64,000 bases of DNA from G036327475 sp036327475 (GCF_036327475.1 NZ_CP132913.1:1364001-1428000), one strand, 5' to 3'. Shown: positions 9,605 to 20,096, numbered from the stretch's first letter. Notes: generated by a model not told the origin, from the sequence alone. Made by a program: numbers and translations.

Positions 9605-10401
9605 ACTATATCCTCACGGCAGCAGCAGGCTGCTGCTGCAGGAACTGGTCACCGAGCGCAATGTCATGATTGAGCGCCGCGCGCATTCCTATAATTCCTG
9701 CTGCGCGAAGTCACTTGAGGATGCCAAGCGGCTTCCGTTCGCTAACCCTACAGCCCCAGTAGCAATGGTTGGACAAAAGCGGGAAAACGCCGATTTGCTT
9801 ACTGACATAGGCGCATTCGATAATGCCCTGCTTCCCCTCCTGCAGCGTCCGCACCAGCGATAGCGTAAAGCAGCGGGCTGCAGCTTATCCCACTGTAAAC
9901 GTGGCCGATCCGGCGCCGGATTTAGCCTCCACTACCTCGGTGCCGTCGTTGCGGATGCGCCACGTCAGGAGATTCACTTCTTCATCACTGAAAGTGATCC
10001 CACACATGCGATAACAAAGGCAGAATGATAACGCCTGACAATTGCCTGCCACCGGCACCTCTATTTGATCCGGTCGCTGCCCTTTCATGTCCACTACATA
10101 ACTGTCGGCACGGATGGCGTCTAGTGTGGTGATACAAAAAGCTTTTGCGGCTGATAGACTCCGGCCTGCGCCAGCACGCCAACGGCGATGGCAACCAGGG
10201 CATTCACCGGATATAATACCGATGAGCCCGCCACAATCAGCACGATATCGGCCCGAGTGACGCCGGTGACGTGTCTGGACCGCAAAAACACGCACCTTCA
10301 CCGGCTCGATGTCATACAGCGAGAGTTCCCTATCCTAAACGGGTTGTCAGCACCAGCGCCTAGCCGATGCTGCCTGCCGCGACGAGCAGTGTGGCCTCCA
10401 T
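9605..10401 (-). pseudogene. mdh: Malate dehydrogenase, degraded
   Basis: Mdh interconverts malate and oxaloacetate in the TCA cycle. From the ATG complementary to 10399-10401 the minus strand reads VAAGSIG followed by stops where the NAD-binding GAAGGIGQ should be. Further on, ITTLDAIRADSYVVDMKGQ, IEVPVAG and TEVVEAKSGAGSAT match E. coli Mdh residues about 150-230. In shifted frames SLVRTLQEGKQGIIECAYV and HDIALGDQF match the C-terminus, with a stop at 9605-9607. Multiple stops and frameshifts rule out function. The divergent arrangement with argR is as in E. coli. Confidence 0.92.
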
Positions 10402-10663
10402 TATAATCTTCTTATATCCCTACGAAGAACGGCATCTCATGCTCTACTGAAAAGTTAAAGGCATCGCCTAATGAAGACAATTGATGAATACCAGGATTGC
10501 GACAGCGCATGGAGAAGCAGGGCATCTGTAGACGTGTTGCAAGTTGTAGGCTTTTCACCCACCCATGGATAGCGAAAGCCGTCTTCTGTAGCAATTTCAT
10601 TGCATAAAAATTCATAAACATGCACAATAATCTGTTAGATAATTGGCTTTCTCTGCGGTAAAC

Positions 10664-11000
10664 ATGCGAAATCAATCGAAACAGAAAGAACTGGCCAGGG
10701 CGTTCAATGCGCCACTGGAAGAGAAAAAATCAGCCCTCAGGGCGAGATTGTGCTTGCGCTGCAGGAGACGGGCTTTGAGAACATTAATCAATGCAAGGTC
10801 GCGCGCATGCTGACTGAATTCGGCGCCGTACGCACTCACCATGCCAAGATGGAAATGGTATATTGCCTGCAGGCGAAGCTGGGCGTTCCCGCCGCCAGCA
10901 GCGCGCTGCTGGCGATGATACGATCTTTACCACGCCCACGCCTGGCTTCTCGGTCAAACGACTGTAGAAATTATTCTAGTCCACTTTAACAAGAGCTCTG
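10664..11000 (+). pseudogene. argR: Arginine repressor ArgR, degraded
   Basis: ArgR is the hexameric arginine-responsive repressor and Xer co-factor. From ATG 10664 the frame MRNQSKQKELARAFNAPLEE begins correctly, then shifts after about 22 codons to SPQGEIVLALQETGFENINQ and onward through MLTEFGAVRTHHAKMEMVYC (DNA-binding domain). After LGVPAASSALLAMI about 40 residues are missing and the reading resumes near TIFTTPTPGFSVK, the C-terminal oligomerisation and arginine-binding end, followed by stops. Not functional. The repressor's loss would leave any surviving arg genes unregulated. Confidence 0.92.
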
Positions 11001-11694
11001 ACGCCCAGCCGATCGTGTCCCGGCGCCTGCTAGCCTATGCTTGCCGCTCGGGCGCCGCCATTGCCGTGGCGGTCGCACGCGTGCCAAGAAGCTACCGCGC
11101 TTTCCTGCTAAATAACACAACGCCCGCGCGCCCTAATCTGCCATCATGCGCAAAGCCAGGTCCGATAAGTTCAACGGCGTTTTAAATATTGTCTTTACCC
11201 GGTAGGTTTTCACCTCGGCAAATAGCGTGAGATCGGATGCTACATGGCAGAATAAGGGACTTTATCTGTAGGCCAACAGGAAATCAGACTGCACTTTTAG
11301 CCACATCAACTTATTCGCATGCTTCTACAAGATTTTACATGATTTTACAAAATGCGCTTATTTTTTACGCATAGTTGATAACTTTTTCTTCTAACACAAA
11401 AACTATTAGTAAACTACGTCGCTAGTGTGTGCTTAGCTTCATGATAAGCACACACTAGGAGAAAGATGAGCATTATAAAGGGGTTAAAATGATGAAAACC
11501 AGAATGTACCGTGTAACCGAAGCCTACGCACACGCCACCGCAAATAATCAGTTCGCCAGAATCCGGACGGTTGCCCGCGGCAACGCCTGGCAGATTAGCG
11601 CCACCTGGCGGGCATGCTTTTGATAGCACCATACAATGTGTCATGTTGTGAAATACTATAGACGATGAGGGAATCATTTGAAGTCTAGCAATGA
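11001..11694. other. Eroded intergenic region, possible yhcN relic
   Basis: No certain gene. In E. coli yhcN follows argR, and a short plus-strand frame at about 11490-11620 reads YRVTEA and later GNAWQISATW, resembling the YRITEARSGDTWHATAEL end of this DUF1471 protein, but with about 20 extra residues between. The match is weak. AT-rich DNA at 11330-11410 may have been a promoter region. Confidence 0.35.
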
Positions 11695-12556
11695 GTTACC
11701 CCGCTAGCGGGGTTGTCCTGGCGCAGAGCGCTTCCCTTCCTGCCGCGAGAAAGCGCTGTCCGGGTCTAACACCCCTCAGGAGTGACGGCGCCAGCTTATT
11801 TTTACACATTTCATGGTGTTGGAACGGGGCTCCAGTACCGCCAAGATTCGTGCCGTGCCACCGATTTTGCTGCGCAGCGCCGCAAGCGGCGCCAGGATAA
11901 CCGTGGGATTGGGCAAAATCATCGTAAACCGTCACGCCGTTGGCGGTACCTTTCATCTCCAACAGCCGGCAGGCATTGATAAAGCAGTCCAGCGCCTGGC
12001 ATGAGTCCGCCGGCTGTACGCCGACGTGGCGAACGGCGGCAATAGCCATCAGCCATCAGCGAGTTATGCGTACGCCCACCAGTTGCCAACTGACCGCGCC
12101 AACGGGCTCATCGTGCAAATACGCCATACACCTTCTTCACCGGTGTATTCCGTTTCGCTCTCGCATCCCCATTGCCAGGGTATGTTTAAGATTGGCGTCA
12201 TTATCCGCAAAATGTTCTTTCCCTTATCAGTCACTAGCCGGATCAGATGGTGGAACTGTTTCTAGATCGCTTTGAGATCATCAAATATAAGCGTGGTCAA
12301 ATTCCAGATTATTCAGAATAAGGGTCGCGGACAGTAATTGGACGGACTTGAGCCGTTTATCGAAAAAGGCGCAATCGTATTTATCCTCCTCAACCACAAA
12401 GAACGGACCCAAGTCTAGCGGAGACAGAGAAATTGTCCGGCACACCACCAACTCCGAGCCGATGGCCTCACGTCTAAGAGAACGCACCAGTATCGCCAGG
12501 ACCACATATAGCCTGTAAAGATGCCGCAGATAGCAAGAATTAGCTGCGTGTACCGC
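11695..12556 (-). pseudogene. mpl: Murein tripeptide ligase Mpl, degraded
   Basis: Mpl joins recycled L-Ala-D-Glu-mDap to UDP-MurNAc. On the minus strand an N-terminal piece ILAICGIFTG (compare ILGICGTFMGG) is joined by a deletion of roughly 100 residues to KYDCAFFDKR and TLILNNLEFDHAYI. Later, MAIAAVRHVGVQPADS and MKGTANGVTVYDDFA match residues 290-340, and RILAVLEPRSNTMK is readable in a shifted frame. The P-loop region (GTHGKTTT) is gone. It lies beside fbp and ppa, its E. coli neighbours. Confidence 0.9.
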
Positions 12557-12713
12557 CTGTTCTAGCGCCTTGGTCGATTGATAGAAATGGTATTTAATGA
12601 TGTACTAGCAATCTGTTTAAGCAAAATTGAATAAACTGACTTGTAGCGGTAAAAGAATTGCACCGCTTTTCATCTGTAGTTTCATGGTCCTTTTAAGGTA
12701 CAGGAAATATATC

Positions 12714-13554
12714 ATGAAAGCGTTAGGCGAATTTATTGTTGAGAAGCAACATGATTTTCCGCATGTCACCGACGAGATAATCACGTTATTTGAGCGATAA
12801 AGTTCGGAACTAAATTATTCATTGTGATATTAACAAAACAGAGTTGGTGGATATCCTCGGTATTAGCGGGTTGGAAACATGCAGGCGAAGTCCAAAGAGA
12901 CTGGATCTGTTCGCGAACGAAAGGCTAAAGGCCCGTGGCCAGGTCGCGGGACATTTGCCTCTGGGGAAGGAGATGAAATTGTCGTCTTTGAAAGGATGAA
13001 ACGGCAAGTACGTAGTGTTGGTGGATCCATCGGACAGTGCGTCCGATATCGACGTCAATTGTCTCGGTTGCTACTATTTTCTCTATCTATCCAGCGCGTC
13101 GCGTCGACCGGTACGCCGGTAACCAAAGAAGATTTCCTCAACCTGGCAATAAACAGGTCGCCGCCGACTATGTGGTCTACGAACCCCTCCACGATGCTGG
13201 TGTACACTACCGGCTGTAGCATACACGCTTTTACCTACGATCCATCACAGAAGTCTTTTATCTGCCCCATGAAAGCATGCGCCTTCCCGGGACTGGCAGA
13301 TACACTCCGGAAACTACATTAAGTTTCTCAGCGGGAAATATATCAAATACTGCCAGGAGACGGACGATAACTTATGAGTGCAATCCGATAGAGTTTCTGG
13401 TCGAGCAGGCCAGTGGCAGGATCAGCGATGACAAAATCGCACACTGAATATTGAGCCGTACGAGCTGCATCAGCGTTTCGCATTCTTCACTGGCACCGAG
13501 TCCACGATTGATGATGTTGAATGCTTTGACCGCGATTACTCGAATAACGTTTAA
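12714..13554 (+). pseudogene. fbp: Fructose-1,6-bisphosphatase class I, degraded
   Basis: Fbp is the committed enzyme of gluconeogenesis. ATG 12714 starts MKALGEFIVEKQHDFPHVTD as in E. coli, then stops. Downstream fragments in varied frames are DEIVVFE, TPVTKEDFL, MLVYTTGCSIHAFTYDPS, IKFPNG-like traces, and ECNPIEFLVEQASGRISDDK with a stop at 13552-13554. At least four frameshifts are needed to join them. Its death implies hexoses are taken from the host and not made. Confidence 0.92.
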
Positions 13555-13698
13555 ACCTGGGAGCCGCCGGTGAGCATCGCGGGATATCCGTGCCGTGCTA
13601 CTTTGCGTCCGCGTCACGGGCCGGAGACGGCGCCGCATTGGTCGACGCAACAGAGTGAACCATCCGCGGACGACAAGCTTCCCACAGCAGCAATCGGT

Positions 13699-13704
13699 TA
13701 TACT
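13699..13704 (+). promoter_or_regulatory. Candidate -10 box for ppa
   Basis: TATACT lies 40 bp upstream of the ppa start in the context cggttatactagc. The corresponding -35 region is poor. It follows directly on the fbp remnant, so a dedicated ppa promoter is expected here. Confidence 0.45.
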
Positions 13705-13743
13705 AGCCGTTTCGCCATTCTTGAGAAATGTAAGGAAAACGAC

Positions 13744-14274
13744 ATGAGTTTGAATCAGGTACCAGCAGGCAAAGATCTCCCGGAAGATATTTATGTTGTT
13801 ATTGAAATTTCGGCTAACGCGTTCCCCATTAAACATGAGGTTGACAAGAAAAGCGGCGTCTTGTTTGTCGATCGTTTCATATCCACCACGATGTTCTATC
13901 CCTGTAACTACGGCTATATTAACAACACTCTCTCCCTGGATGGCGATCCAGTGGACGTGCTGGTGCCGACGCCGTATCCGCTACAGCCTGGCGCCGTGGC
14001 GCGCTGCCGTCCTGTCGGCCTGTTGAAAATGATCGATGAATCCGGCGAAGATGCCAAACTGGTGGCGGTACCGCACACTAAGCTGTCGAAAGAATATGAC
14101 AACATTAAAGACGTCGATGATCTGCCCCAGCTGCTGCGGGAACAAATCACCCATTTCTTCGAACATTACAAAGATCTCGAAGCCGGCAAATGGGTGAAGG
14201 TTGGCGGCTGGGATAATGCCGAAGCAGCCAAAGCCGAAATTCTCGCCTCTTTCGAGCGCGCTAAAAAGAAATGA
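13744..14274 (+). CDS. ppa: Inorganic pyrophosphatase
   Basis: Family I soluble pyrophosphatase that hydrolyses PPi and pulls biosynthetic reactions forward. ATG 13744 (preceded by a taaggaaa Shine-Dalgarno) gives 176 residues, identical in length to E. coli. The signature DGDPVDVLV (residues about 66-74) and metal-binding carboxylates in DEAGEDAKLVAVP-like and KDVDDLPQ segments are present, and it ends FERAKKK. The longer open frame upstream is fbp debris and not used. A strong hairpin follows. Intact and essential. Confidence 0.97.
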   Translation: MSLNQVPAGKDLPEDIYVVIEISANAFPIKHEVDKKSGVLFVDRFISTTMFYPCNYGYINNTLSLDGDPVDVLVPTPYPLQPGAVARCRPVGLLKMIDESGEDAKLVAVPHTKLSKEYDNIKDVDDLPQLLREQITHFFEHYKDLEAGKWVKVGGWDNAEAAKAEILASFERAKKK

Positions 14275-14279
14275 CACCG

Positions 14280-14310
14280 CCGAAAACCGCTTACACTGAG
14301 CGGTTTTCGG
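14280..14310 (+). terminator. Hairpin terminator after ppa
   Basis: A 12-bp stem (ccgaaaaccgct / agcggttttcgg) with loop tacactg starts 5 bp after the ppa stop. The T-tail is weak (ccatta), but the perfect stem and position support a terminator. Confidence 0.65.
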
Positions 14311-14319
14311 CCATTAACC

Positions 14320-14565
14320 AACGGTCGGAAGGTCTTCATATCGGCCCATCCAATCGCTTTTGGTGCACAGCGTATTAGTTTCCAGGACGGTGGAAACGTG
14401 CGGTACACCTTGCCATAGACCGCATCGTCGCCTCCAACTACCGTCGGATAATGGCCGAGATCGCGAAGCGCAATAGCCTGGAATAGTGTAATCTCCCAAC
14501 TATTGGGCGTTGGTCATCCAGTAACTACTCCCCTGCTTGCGTTGCAGATTACCGTATGGTTAAAA
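14320..14565 (-). pseudogene. ytfP: Gamma-glutamylcyclotransferase-like YtfP, remnant
   Basis: In E. coli ytfP directly follows tamB. The minus strand here reads RKQGSSYWMTNAQ, a TAG, then LGDYTI, matching RHKQGNSHWMTNAQLLGDFSI, and in a shifted frame LGHYP- and VYGKVYR-like pieces. The start is destroyed at the tamB junction and the C-terminal half is missing. Confidence 0.8.
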
Positions 14566-17500
14566 CTCAAACCAATAGAGCAAATCTAATGCCTGATTAA
14601 GACCAGACACGGCTTCCAGGTAAAGTTTCGGCATTAAACGATAACGCAGCGTTAACGTTATCAGTGAGTCAAAAATACCAATACCGTATTTGACCTGCAA
14701 ACCGGGCGCGATATAGCCACTGACAACGACCTGAGAGCGGTCGCCAACCCCTTGCGTGTCCAGCGATAAATCGCTGACCCCGAATGCTTGTCCGATTTTA
14801 CCCACAACTTGCCCGCTTTGTGCAACTCCCATTCCAATTAACATCGATGTCATTATATTGCTATCGGTACCGGAGGCATCCAGACCCTGTCCGCGCAGCA
14901 AATAAGACAGCGCCTCCTGTTGCGATTTGACCGGATCGGAAAAGACTTCCACTTTCGGCTGGTCGGCCAAGCCGGTGACACGTACCCCTACCGTGACATC
15001 ATCCTCGGTGGAATCCGGATTGCGGATGGCCTCGATGTTAAGATAAGGCTGATCAACCGGGTCGGAAAACAACAACTGTCCTTTGTTGACGATCAAATCC
15101 TGTCCATAGGCGTGGAAGCGGCCGGAGGGAATATCGATTTGCCCGTTAAGCCCCAACCCATGCTTATCCCGCACTATTTTCAAATCACCTTTAAGCTTGG
15201 CTTTAAGGCCAAAAGCGTCCAGGTGCACATCGTCGCCGACATGCACCAGCAAGTTGGAAGTAATGGGGATAGCGGTGCTCTTCTTCCGCAGATTATCGTC
15301 CAGTAGCACTTCATCACTGGAGACGCCGACCGCGCTCTGCGGCATATCCTTCACTTCAATATGTGCCGAGGGAATATCAACCTTGCCATTAAAGGCGAAC
15401 AGCGTCGGCATAGCCTCGAACACAATATCCGGCGATATGTCCAGCCGTACCATGGGCGGCACGGTAATGCGCACCCGATTACCCTGGGCATTGATACGCG
15501 CACGCCAGGCTGCCATCTGCCTCCAGTCGGCATCGCCTCTAAGGTTGACCTGGCCGTGGGTGGTCCCGATAAGCCCCTGTAGCGTAGAACGGGTCCCAGT
15601 GAAAGAGAGCGCCAGGCGACTGTCGGTCATGACAAAGGGCATGAAGTTGCCTTTAATAACCAGACGCTCCAGCTCCAGTTGACCGTATAGCTGCGGCCGC
15701 TGCACATCGCCACAGAGACGCAACGCGACATTGACCAGTCCATCGACGTTCTCGCCCCGTGACATTAACGGTTTTAACAGCCCCAGCGAAAGTTGATTGA
15801 TGTTGACGTTGCCGGACAGCGCCCGACGATTTTGGAGATCCGCCATCTGCACCTGACCGTTGAACTGGCCATTGTCAGCGATTTTGAAAAGCCAGTCGAG
15901 ATGGGCCAATCTGCTATCCAGAACGACATTGAGCATCAGCGTCTCAAACGCTACCGGCAGAGTCTTGCCCTGCACCGTTTGACTGATCTTTACGCCGTTG
16001 CCCACTAACGCCAATTTGCCCTGCGGTAGGCCGCCCCCCGTGGTCCAACGCATATCGGCCCGGCCGGTGAAGATGCCGCTGACATGTGTTTCCGCCGGTA
16101 GCATGGGTTTCAACATCGCCAAATCGAAGTGGTTCAGCAGCAAACTAGCCTGACCGGATGCCCCTATCTCACTGTTTTGCGGTGCGCAGATTTGCGCGTT
16201 AGGGTGCTGCCAGCAATGCGGGCCGACAATGAGATTGTTCATAATAGCCTGATAATCCAGCATCATTGCACGCGTCAACCGCCATTCCCCTATCGGCGTG
16301 GCGAAACTGGTTTGGCTGAGCGTTCCTTGCCAGCGTTGCTGTTGCCGATCGAAACCGCCGTTTAATTGCAACTGGCCGGCAACCGGCTCACCCTGCATCG
16401 CCAGCTTGAGCTTATGCTGCTTTTCATCGCCGCTCGCGTCCAGGGTCAGTTGGGCGATGGATAGCGCCCCTTGTAGAAACCTATCCAGCTGCAGTCGAAC
16501 GTTACCGCGCACGATTTCGCTGAAATGAACATCGCCATGCAACGCAATGCGTTCGACGGTTAACTTTCCCCAGCGCAGTGCATATGCGTTGAGATCCATC
16601 AGCAACTGCGGCGCACGCAGATTGCCACGTAGTTTGATATCACCCGCCGCCCGGCCGCCTAGCCCTGGCAAAGCACCGTTCAGCGACGGTGCGTTGAACG
16701 CAGCGTCCAGCGCGAAGGCATCGTTCAATTCGCCTTTTACCGTCAACTTGTTGCGCCCCAACGTCAACAGTAATTGTTGCACCTGCCATTGGCCGGCGGC
16801 GTTACCTCCGAGCGACCCCTTAGCGGTGAGCGCGTTTTGCCGGATATGGCCATGGAGATCCAGTTCAGGCACCTGTAGTTGCCAATTGCCGCCATACAGA
16901 CTGCCGAGGCTGATGAGTTTTCCGTCCAGTCGCACGGGCCAGTCCGGCCACTGGCGGGCAGTATTAATCCCGCTTAACGACAGTTCGCTACGCCAGCTAA
17001 TGACGTGCCGCCAATCCACTACCGCGCTCAGATCGGTATTGCCTTGTAGCGCCGCCAGCCGTAGGCGCGATAGCGTAAAGCCGTCGGTATTGCCCTTTGC
17101 GTCCAGACTCACATCCGCCGGCGGCAGACCATCACCACTGAGCGCCGCTTTCAACGTCAGCCGATAATCCCGCGCCGCGCCGTCTAAGCGCAGGGCTAGA
17201 CCTCGCGCCTGATATTGCGGCGTACCGGTTAACGGCCACTGCACGGACTGGCCATCAAGCGTCAATGTCAGCGGTAGACCCGCCTGCGCAAGGCGCGTTT
17301 TCAGCGCCAACTGTGCGGTGAGCGGACCGGAGAGATTGAGCGCGGCGCGCAGTTCATCGCGCATGTCGCCGTCCACTGCGAGGTCGATCTTCTCGCCTTT
17401 TAATTGTGCGCTATTTACAATAATGTTGATCCTCATCGACACCGGCCAACGTCCGCTAAATTCGGCGTTGCCGGACACGTTGAGCAAGCCCTTGGGCGAG

Positions 17501-18357
17501 TCGATGTCCAGCAGTTTCAATTCGGCATACCGATCGCGGGTCGCTGCCTGTAAACGTAAGCGGGTAATAAGCAGATTAGTATCTCCGGAGAAACGCAGAT
17601 TTTCTCCTTCAATATCCTCAACCGTCAGATTCAACGGCAGGGTAAATGAAAGCGGCGGCAGGAGCGGCTTGGCGAACAGTGCGCGCAGCGTCTCGGCCAG
17701 CGGCGGCTGTACGCGAATTGCCGCCAGCGCCACCTCAGCATCAGTAGTGCGTTTTTGTACCGGTGTGCGTATGTTGGGTTTTATCGCCTGCGCGATGGTG
17801 GTCGCCGCCTTATCCACCACCTGTGCTGCCGTCGGCAACACCACCGCCAAACCGGCGATACGCGTTGGCGTCACCGTCAGATTATTGCCCTGAAACTGAA
17901 GGCCGGTGCTAAATTCGTTAAGGGTAATGCGGGTATTATCCACTTTGACCTGCACATTATTCAGTGTCAGACGGCGCAGGTTAAGCGGATATGGGGTCGA
18001 TATGGAACCGCCGCCTGACGCCTTCGGTGCTGGTGACACGAATTCGGCGGTGTTTATGCCAACATTCACATCGCGCAGAAAGAGACCGTTGAGGCACAGC
18101 TGGCGATTCCGCAGACAACCAAAATCCAGCACAAGACGAAATTCGCCGACGCAGACTGTAACACCAGGTATCTGGTAACGTAACTGCTTAATGATTAAAT
18201 TTCGCCAACCGCCGCTTACGGAGGCCATTTCCAGTCCCGATACCCAGCGAGCCGCGCCGTTCAACATCAAGTACAACCCGCTAGTGGTGCTCACTAGAAA
18301 CGCTAGCGTACCCACTAGCAGCACAACTCCCAGGCAGATTTTCTTAACTATATTCAA
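14560..18357 (-). CDS. tamB: Translocation and assembly module inner-membrane protein TamB
   Basis: TamB is an AsmA-like protein spanning the periplasm that works with TamA in outer-membrane protein insertion and phospholipid transport. It has 1265 residues (E. coli 1259). An N-terminal signal anchor (MNIVKKICLGVVLLVGTLAF) is followed by a long series of beta-rich repeats and the C-terminal TamB/DUF490 domain, ending YLEAVSGLNQALDLLYWFEF with the terminal Phe expected of the family. Its ATG overlaps the tamA stop by 4 nt, indicating translational coupling. Intact despite its size, in a neighbourhood of dead genes, which argues for selection. Confidence 0.96.
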   Translation of the reverse strand: MNIVKKICLGVVLLVGTLAFLVSTTSGLYLMLNGAARWVSGLEMASVSGGWRNLIIKQLRYQIPGVTVCVGEFRLVLDFGCLRNRQLCLNGLFLRDVNVGINTAEFVSPAPKASGGGSISTPYPLNLRRLTLNNVQVKVDNTRITLNEFSTGLQFQGNNLTVTPTRIAGLAVVLPTAAQVVDKAATTIAQAIKPNIRTPVQKRTTDAEVALAAIRVQPPLAETLRALFAKPLLPPLSFTLPLNLTVEDIEGENLRFSGDTNLLITRLRLQAATRDRYAELKLLDIDSPKGLLNVSGNAEFSGRWPVSMRINIIVNSAQLKGEKIDLAVDGDMRDELRAALNLSGPLTAQLALKTRLAQAGLPLTLTLDGQSVQWPLTGTPQYQARGLALRLDGAARDYRLTLKAALSGDGLPPADVSLDAKGNTDGFTLSRLRLAALQGNTDLSAVVDWRHVISWRSELSLSGINTARQWPDWPVRLDGKLISLGSLYGGNWQLQVPELDLHGHIRQNALTAKGSLGGNAAGQWQVQQLLLTLGRNKLTVKGELNDAFALDAAFNAPSLNGALPGLGGRAAGDIKLRGNLRAPQLLMDLNAYALRWGKLTVERIALHGDVHFSEIVRGNVRLQLDRFLQGALSIAQLTLDASGDEKQHKLKLAMQGEPVAGQLQLNGGFDRQQQRWQGTLSQTSFATPIGEWRLTRAMMLDYQAIMNNLIVGPHCWQHPNAQICAPQNSEIGASGQASLLLNHFDLAMLKPMLPAETHVSGIFTGRADMRWTTGGGLPQGKLALVGNGVKISQTVQGKTLPVAFETLMLNVVLDSRLAHLDWLFKIADNGQFNGQVQMADLQNRRALSGNVNINQLSLGLLKPLMSRGENVDGLVNVALRLCGDVQRPQLYGQLELERLVIKGNFMPFVMTDSRLALSFTGTRSTLQGLIGTTHGQVNLRGDADWRQMAAWRARINAQGNRVRITVPPMVRLDISPDIVFEAMPTLFAFNGKVDIPSAHIEVKDMPQSAVGVSSDEVLLDDNLRKKSTAIPITSNLLVHVGDDVHLDAFGLKAKLKGDLKIVRDKHGLGLNGQIDIPSGRFHAYGQDLIVNKGQLLFSDPVDQPYLNIEAIRNPDSTEDDVTVGVRVTGLADQPKVEVFSDPVKSQQEALSYLLRGQGLDASGTDSNIMTSMLIGMGVAQSGQVVGKIGQAFGVSDLSLDTQGVGDRSQVVVSGYIAPGLQVKYGIGIFDSLITLTLRYRLMPKLYLEAVSGLNQALDLLYWFEF

Positions 18358-20096
18358 AATTCCGGCCCCAGCCCAACATAGAGTTGCACACCGTGCTCAT
18401 GTTCATCCGCCACCGGAGCGGCGATATCCAGCTTGATGGGTCCGACGAGCGATTGCCAGCGCACGCCGACGCCGGCACCGGTCTTGAAGTTGCTCTGTTT
18501 GATATCATTAACCGCCTCGCCACTGTCCACAAATACCGCGCCCCACAATTTGCCGGTGACGTTATATTGATACTCCAACGATCCGGTGGCCAGTTTGGAG
18601 GCGCCGGTCAATTTGCCGTCATCGTCGCGCGGCGACAGGGATTTGTATTTATAGCCGCGAATACTGCGATCGCCGCCGACAAAAAAGCGCAGCGAAGGCG
18701 GGACGCATTCAAAATCGTTGGTTTCGATCCAGCCTAAGTTGCCGCGGGCTACGAAGCGATGTTTCTCCGCCAGCGTGCGGATCCAGACGTTCTGTGCCTG
18801 CAGAATGACAAAATTGATATCCGAACCCCAGATGGTATTGGAAACATCCACTGAATAGCGCTGGCTGTCGCCCCAGGTGGGCATCAGTCCACCACGCTGG
18901 CGAGTCCGATTGATGCTGACGCCGGGATGGATAAGCATCGTAGTATCGGTAACGTTGGTCTGGGTAAAGTGACCTAGACTCCAGCGCAAATTGATAGCCC
19001 GCTGCCAGTCGTTGGACAGATCCCAATAGCGCGCCACATTCAGCGTGGTGGAATCCGCCTGGATATCACCGAGGTCTTCGCGTTTGAAGCCGCCTTGCAG
19101 CAAATAATATTGCTCCAACGGATCTTTGAGCAGCGAAATTTTATGGCTGACATCGGCCGCTTGCTCCGGCGTCGACAAGCTAAGGCTGGTCTGCAAACTG
19201 TGGCCGCGCGAGTTAAGCCACGGTTTGTTCCAGATGGTTTTTACCCGCGGTCCCACACCGGTGAGGTAGCCGACACCGATTTCGAGACTGTTACGACTAC
19301 GCGGCGTCACGACCGCGTCCAGCGGCAGCGTTTTGCTCTGCTTACCTGAGGAAAAGTTAGGGGAGATCACCACCGAATTAAACCAGTTGGTGGCCGCCAG
19401 CCGGCGGTTTATCTCCGCCAGCAATTCGGCGCTGTAAGGTTCGCCCTCGCGTACTTTGGCGAGATTTTGCAGGTAATCTTCGCGGATCTGGGCGCCGTGG
19501 AAGCGCGCTTTACCGAAGCGATAGCGCTGGCCGCTATCAAAATCGATATCCCAATAAGCCTGGTAGCGCGACGGCGCTATAACCAACTGGCTTTTGCGAA
19601 ACTCAGCGTCGAAATATCCCTTACGCAGCGCCAGGCTGGCAAAACCGTTTTTGAATCTATCGTAAGCGCCGTGGTTCAATACGGTACCAAGGGTGGGCTT
19701 GCCGTCTGACACCCACTGGCGATAATCGCTATCCTGCCACGCCTCGCCATGCAAAATGACATTGACGCCGGCGATTTTTACCGGCTTACCCGGTGTGATG
19801 CGGGCGATAAGTACATCGCGACCGCCGTTCACTGCCGGCTTAAAGACGAAATCGATGGTGGGCGAATAATAGCCAAGCGCCCGCAGCCCCTCGCGCACCA
19901 CGTTATCCACCCGGCTTTGGAAGCTCGCGGAGGCGGTCACCTCATCGCTGCCAATAGTGGACAGGCGCGCGCGTACATTGCGCTGCAGGTCGCAGCTGAG
20001 CATCTCCACCTGCAGGCGGACGTTGGCGCTATGGGCCTGCGGCATCAGCAACAGCACGCAGAAAAATAAGGATTTTCGGCCACACCGTACTTTCAC
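18354..20096 (-). CDS. tamA: Translocation and assembly module outer-membrane protein TamA
   Basis: TamA is an Omp85-family outer-membrane beta-barrel with three N-terminal POTRA domains. I take the GTG complementary to 20094-20096 (VKVRCGRKSLFFCVLLLMPQ, signal peptide ending before ANVRLQVE), which gives 580 residues against 577 in E. coli and has agagg upstream; a longer frame to 20255 lacks homology. The Omp85 signature segments RGGLMPTWGDSQRYS, FFVGGDRSIRGY and TGSLEYQYNVTGK are present and the barrel ends in LYVGLGPEF with terminal Phe. It overlaps tamB by 4 nt. Intact. Confidence 0.94.
   Translation of the reverse strand: MKVRCGRKSLFFCVLLLMPQAHSANVRLQVEMLSCDLQRNVRARLSTIGSDEVTASASFQSRVDNVVREGLRALGYYSPTIDFVFKPAVNGGRDVLIARITPGKPVKIAGVNVILHGEAWQDSDYRQWVSDGKPTLGTVLNHGAYDRFKNGFASLALRKGYFDAEFRKSQLVIAPSRYQAYWDIDFDSGQRYRFGKARFHGAQIREDYLQNLAKVREGEPYSAELLAEINRRLAATNWFNSVVISPNFSSGKQSKTLPLDAVVTPRSRNSLEIGVGYLTGVGPRVKTIWNKPWLNSRGHSLQTSLSLSTPEQAADVSHKISLLKDPLEQYYLLQGGFKREDLGDIQADSTTLNVARYWDLSNDWQRAINLRWSLGHFTQTNVTDTTMLIHPGVSINRTRQRGGLMPTWGDSQRYSVDVSNTIWGSDINFVILQAQNVWIRTLAEKHRFVARGNLGWIETNDFECVPPSLRFFVGGDRSIRGYKYKSLSPRDDDGKLTGASKLATGSLEYQYNVTGKLWGAVFVDSGEAVNDIKQSNFKTGAGVGVRWQSLVGPIKLDIAAPVADEHEHGVQLYVGLGPEF

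Noticed and set aside
14920..18436. Several long plus-strand frames antisense to tamB, up to 206 codons
   Set aside because: Composition and position are explained by codon bias of tamB on the opposite strand; no family features.
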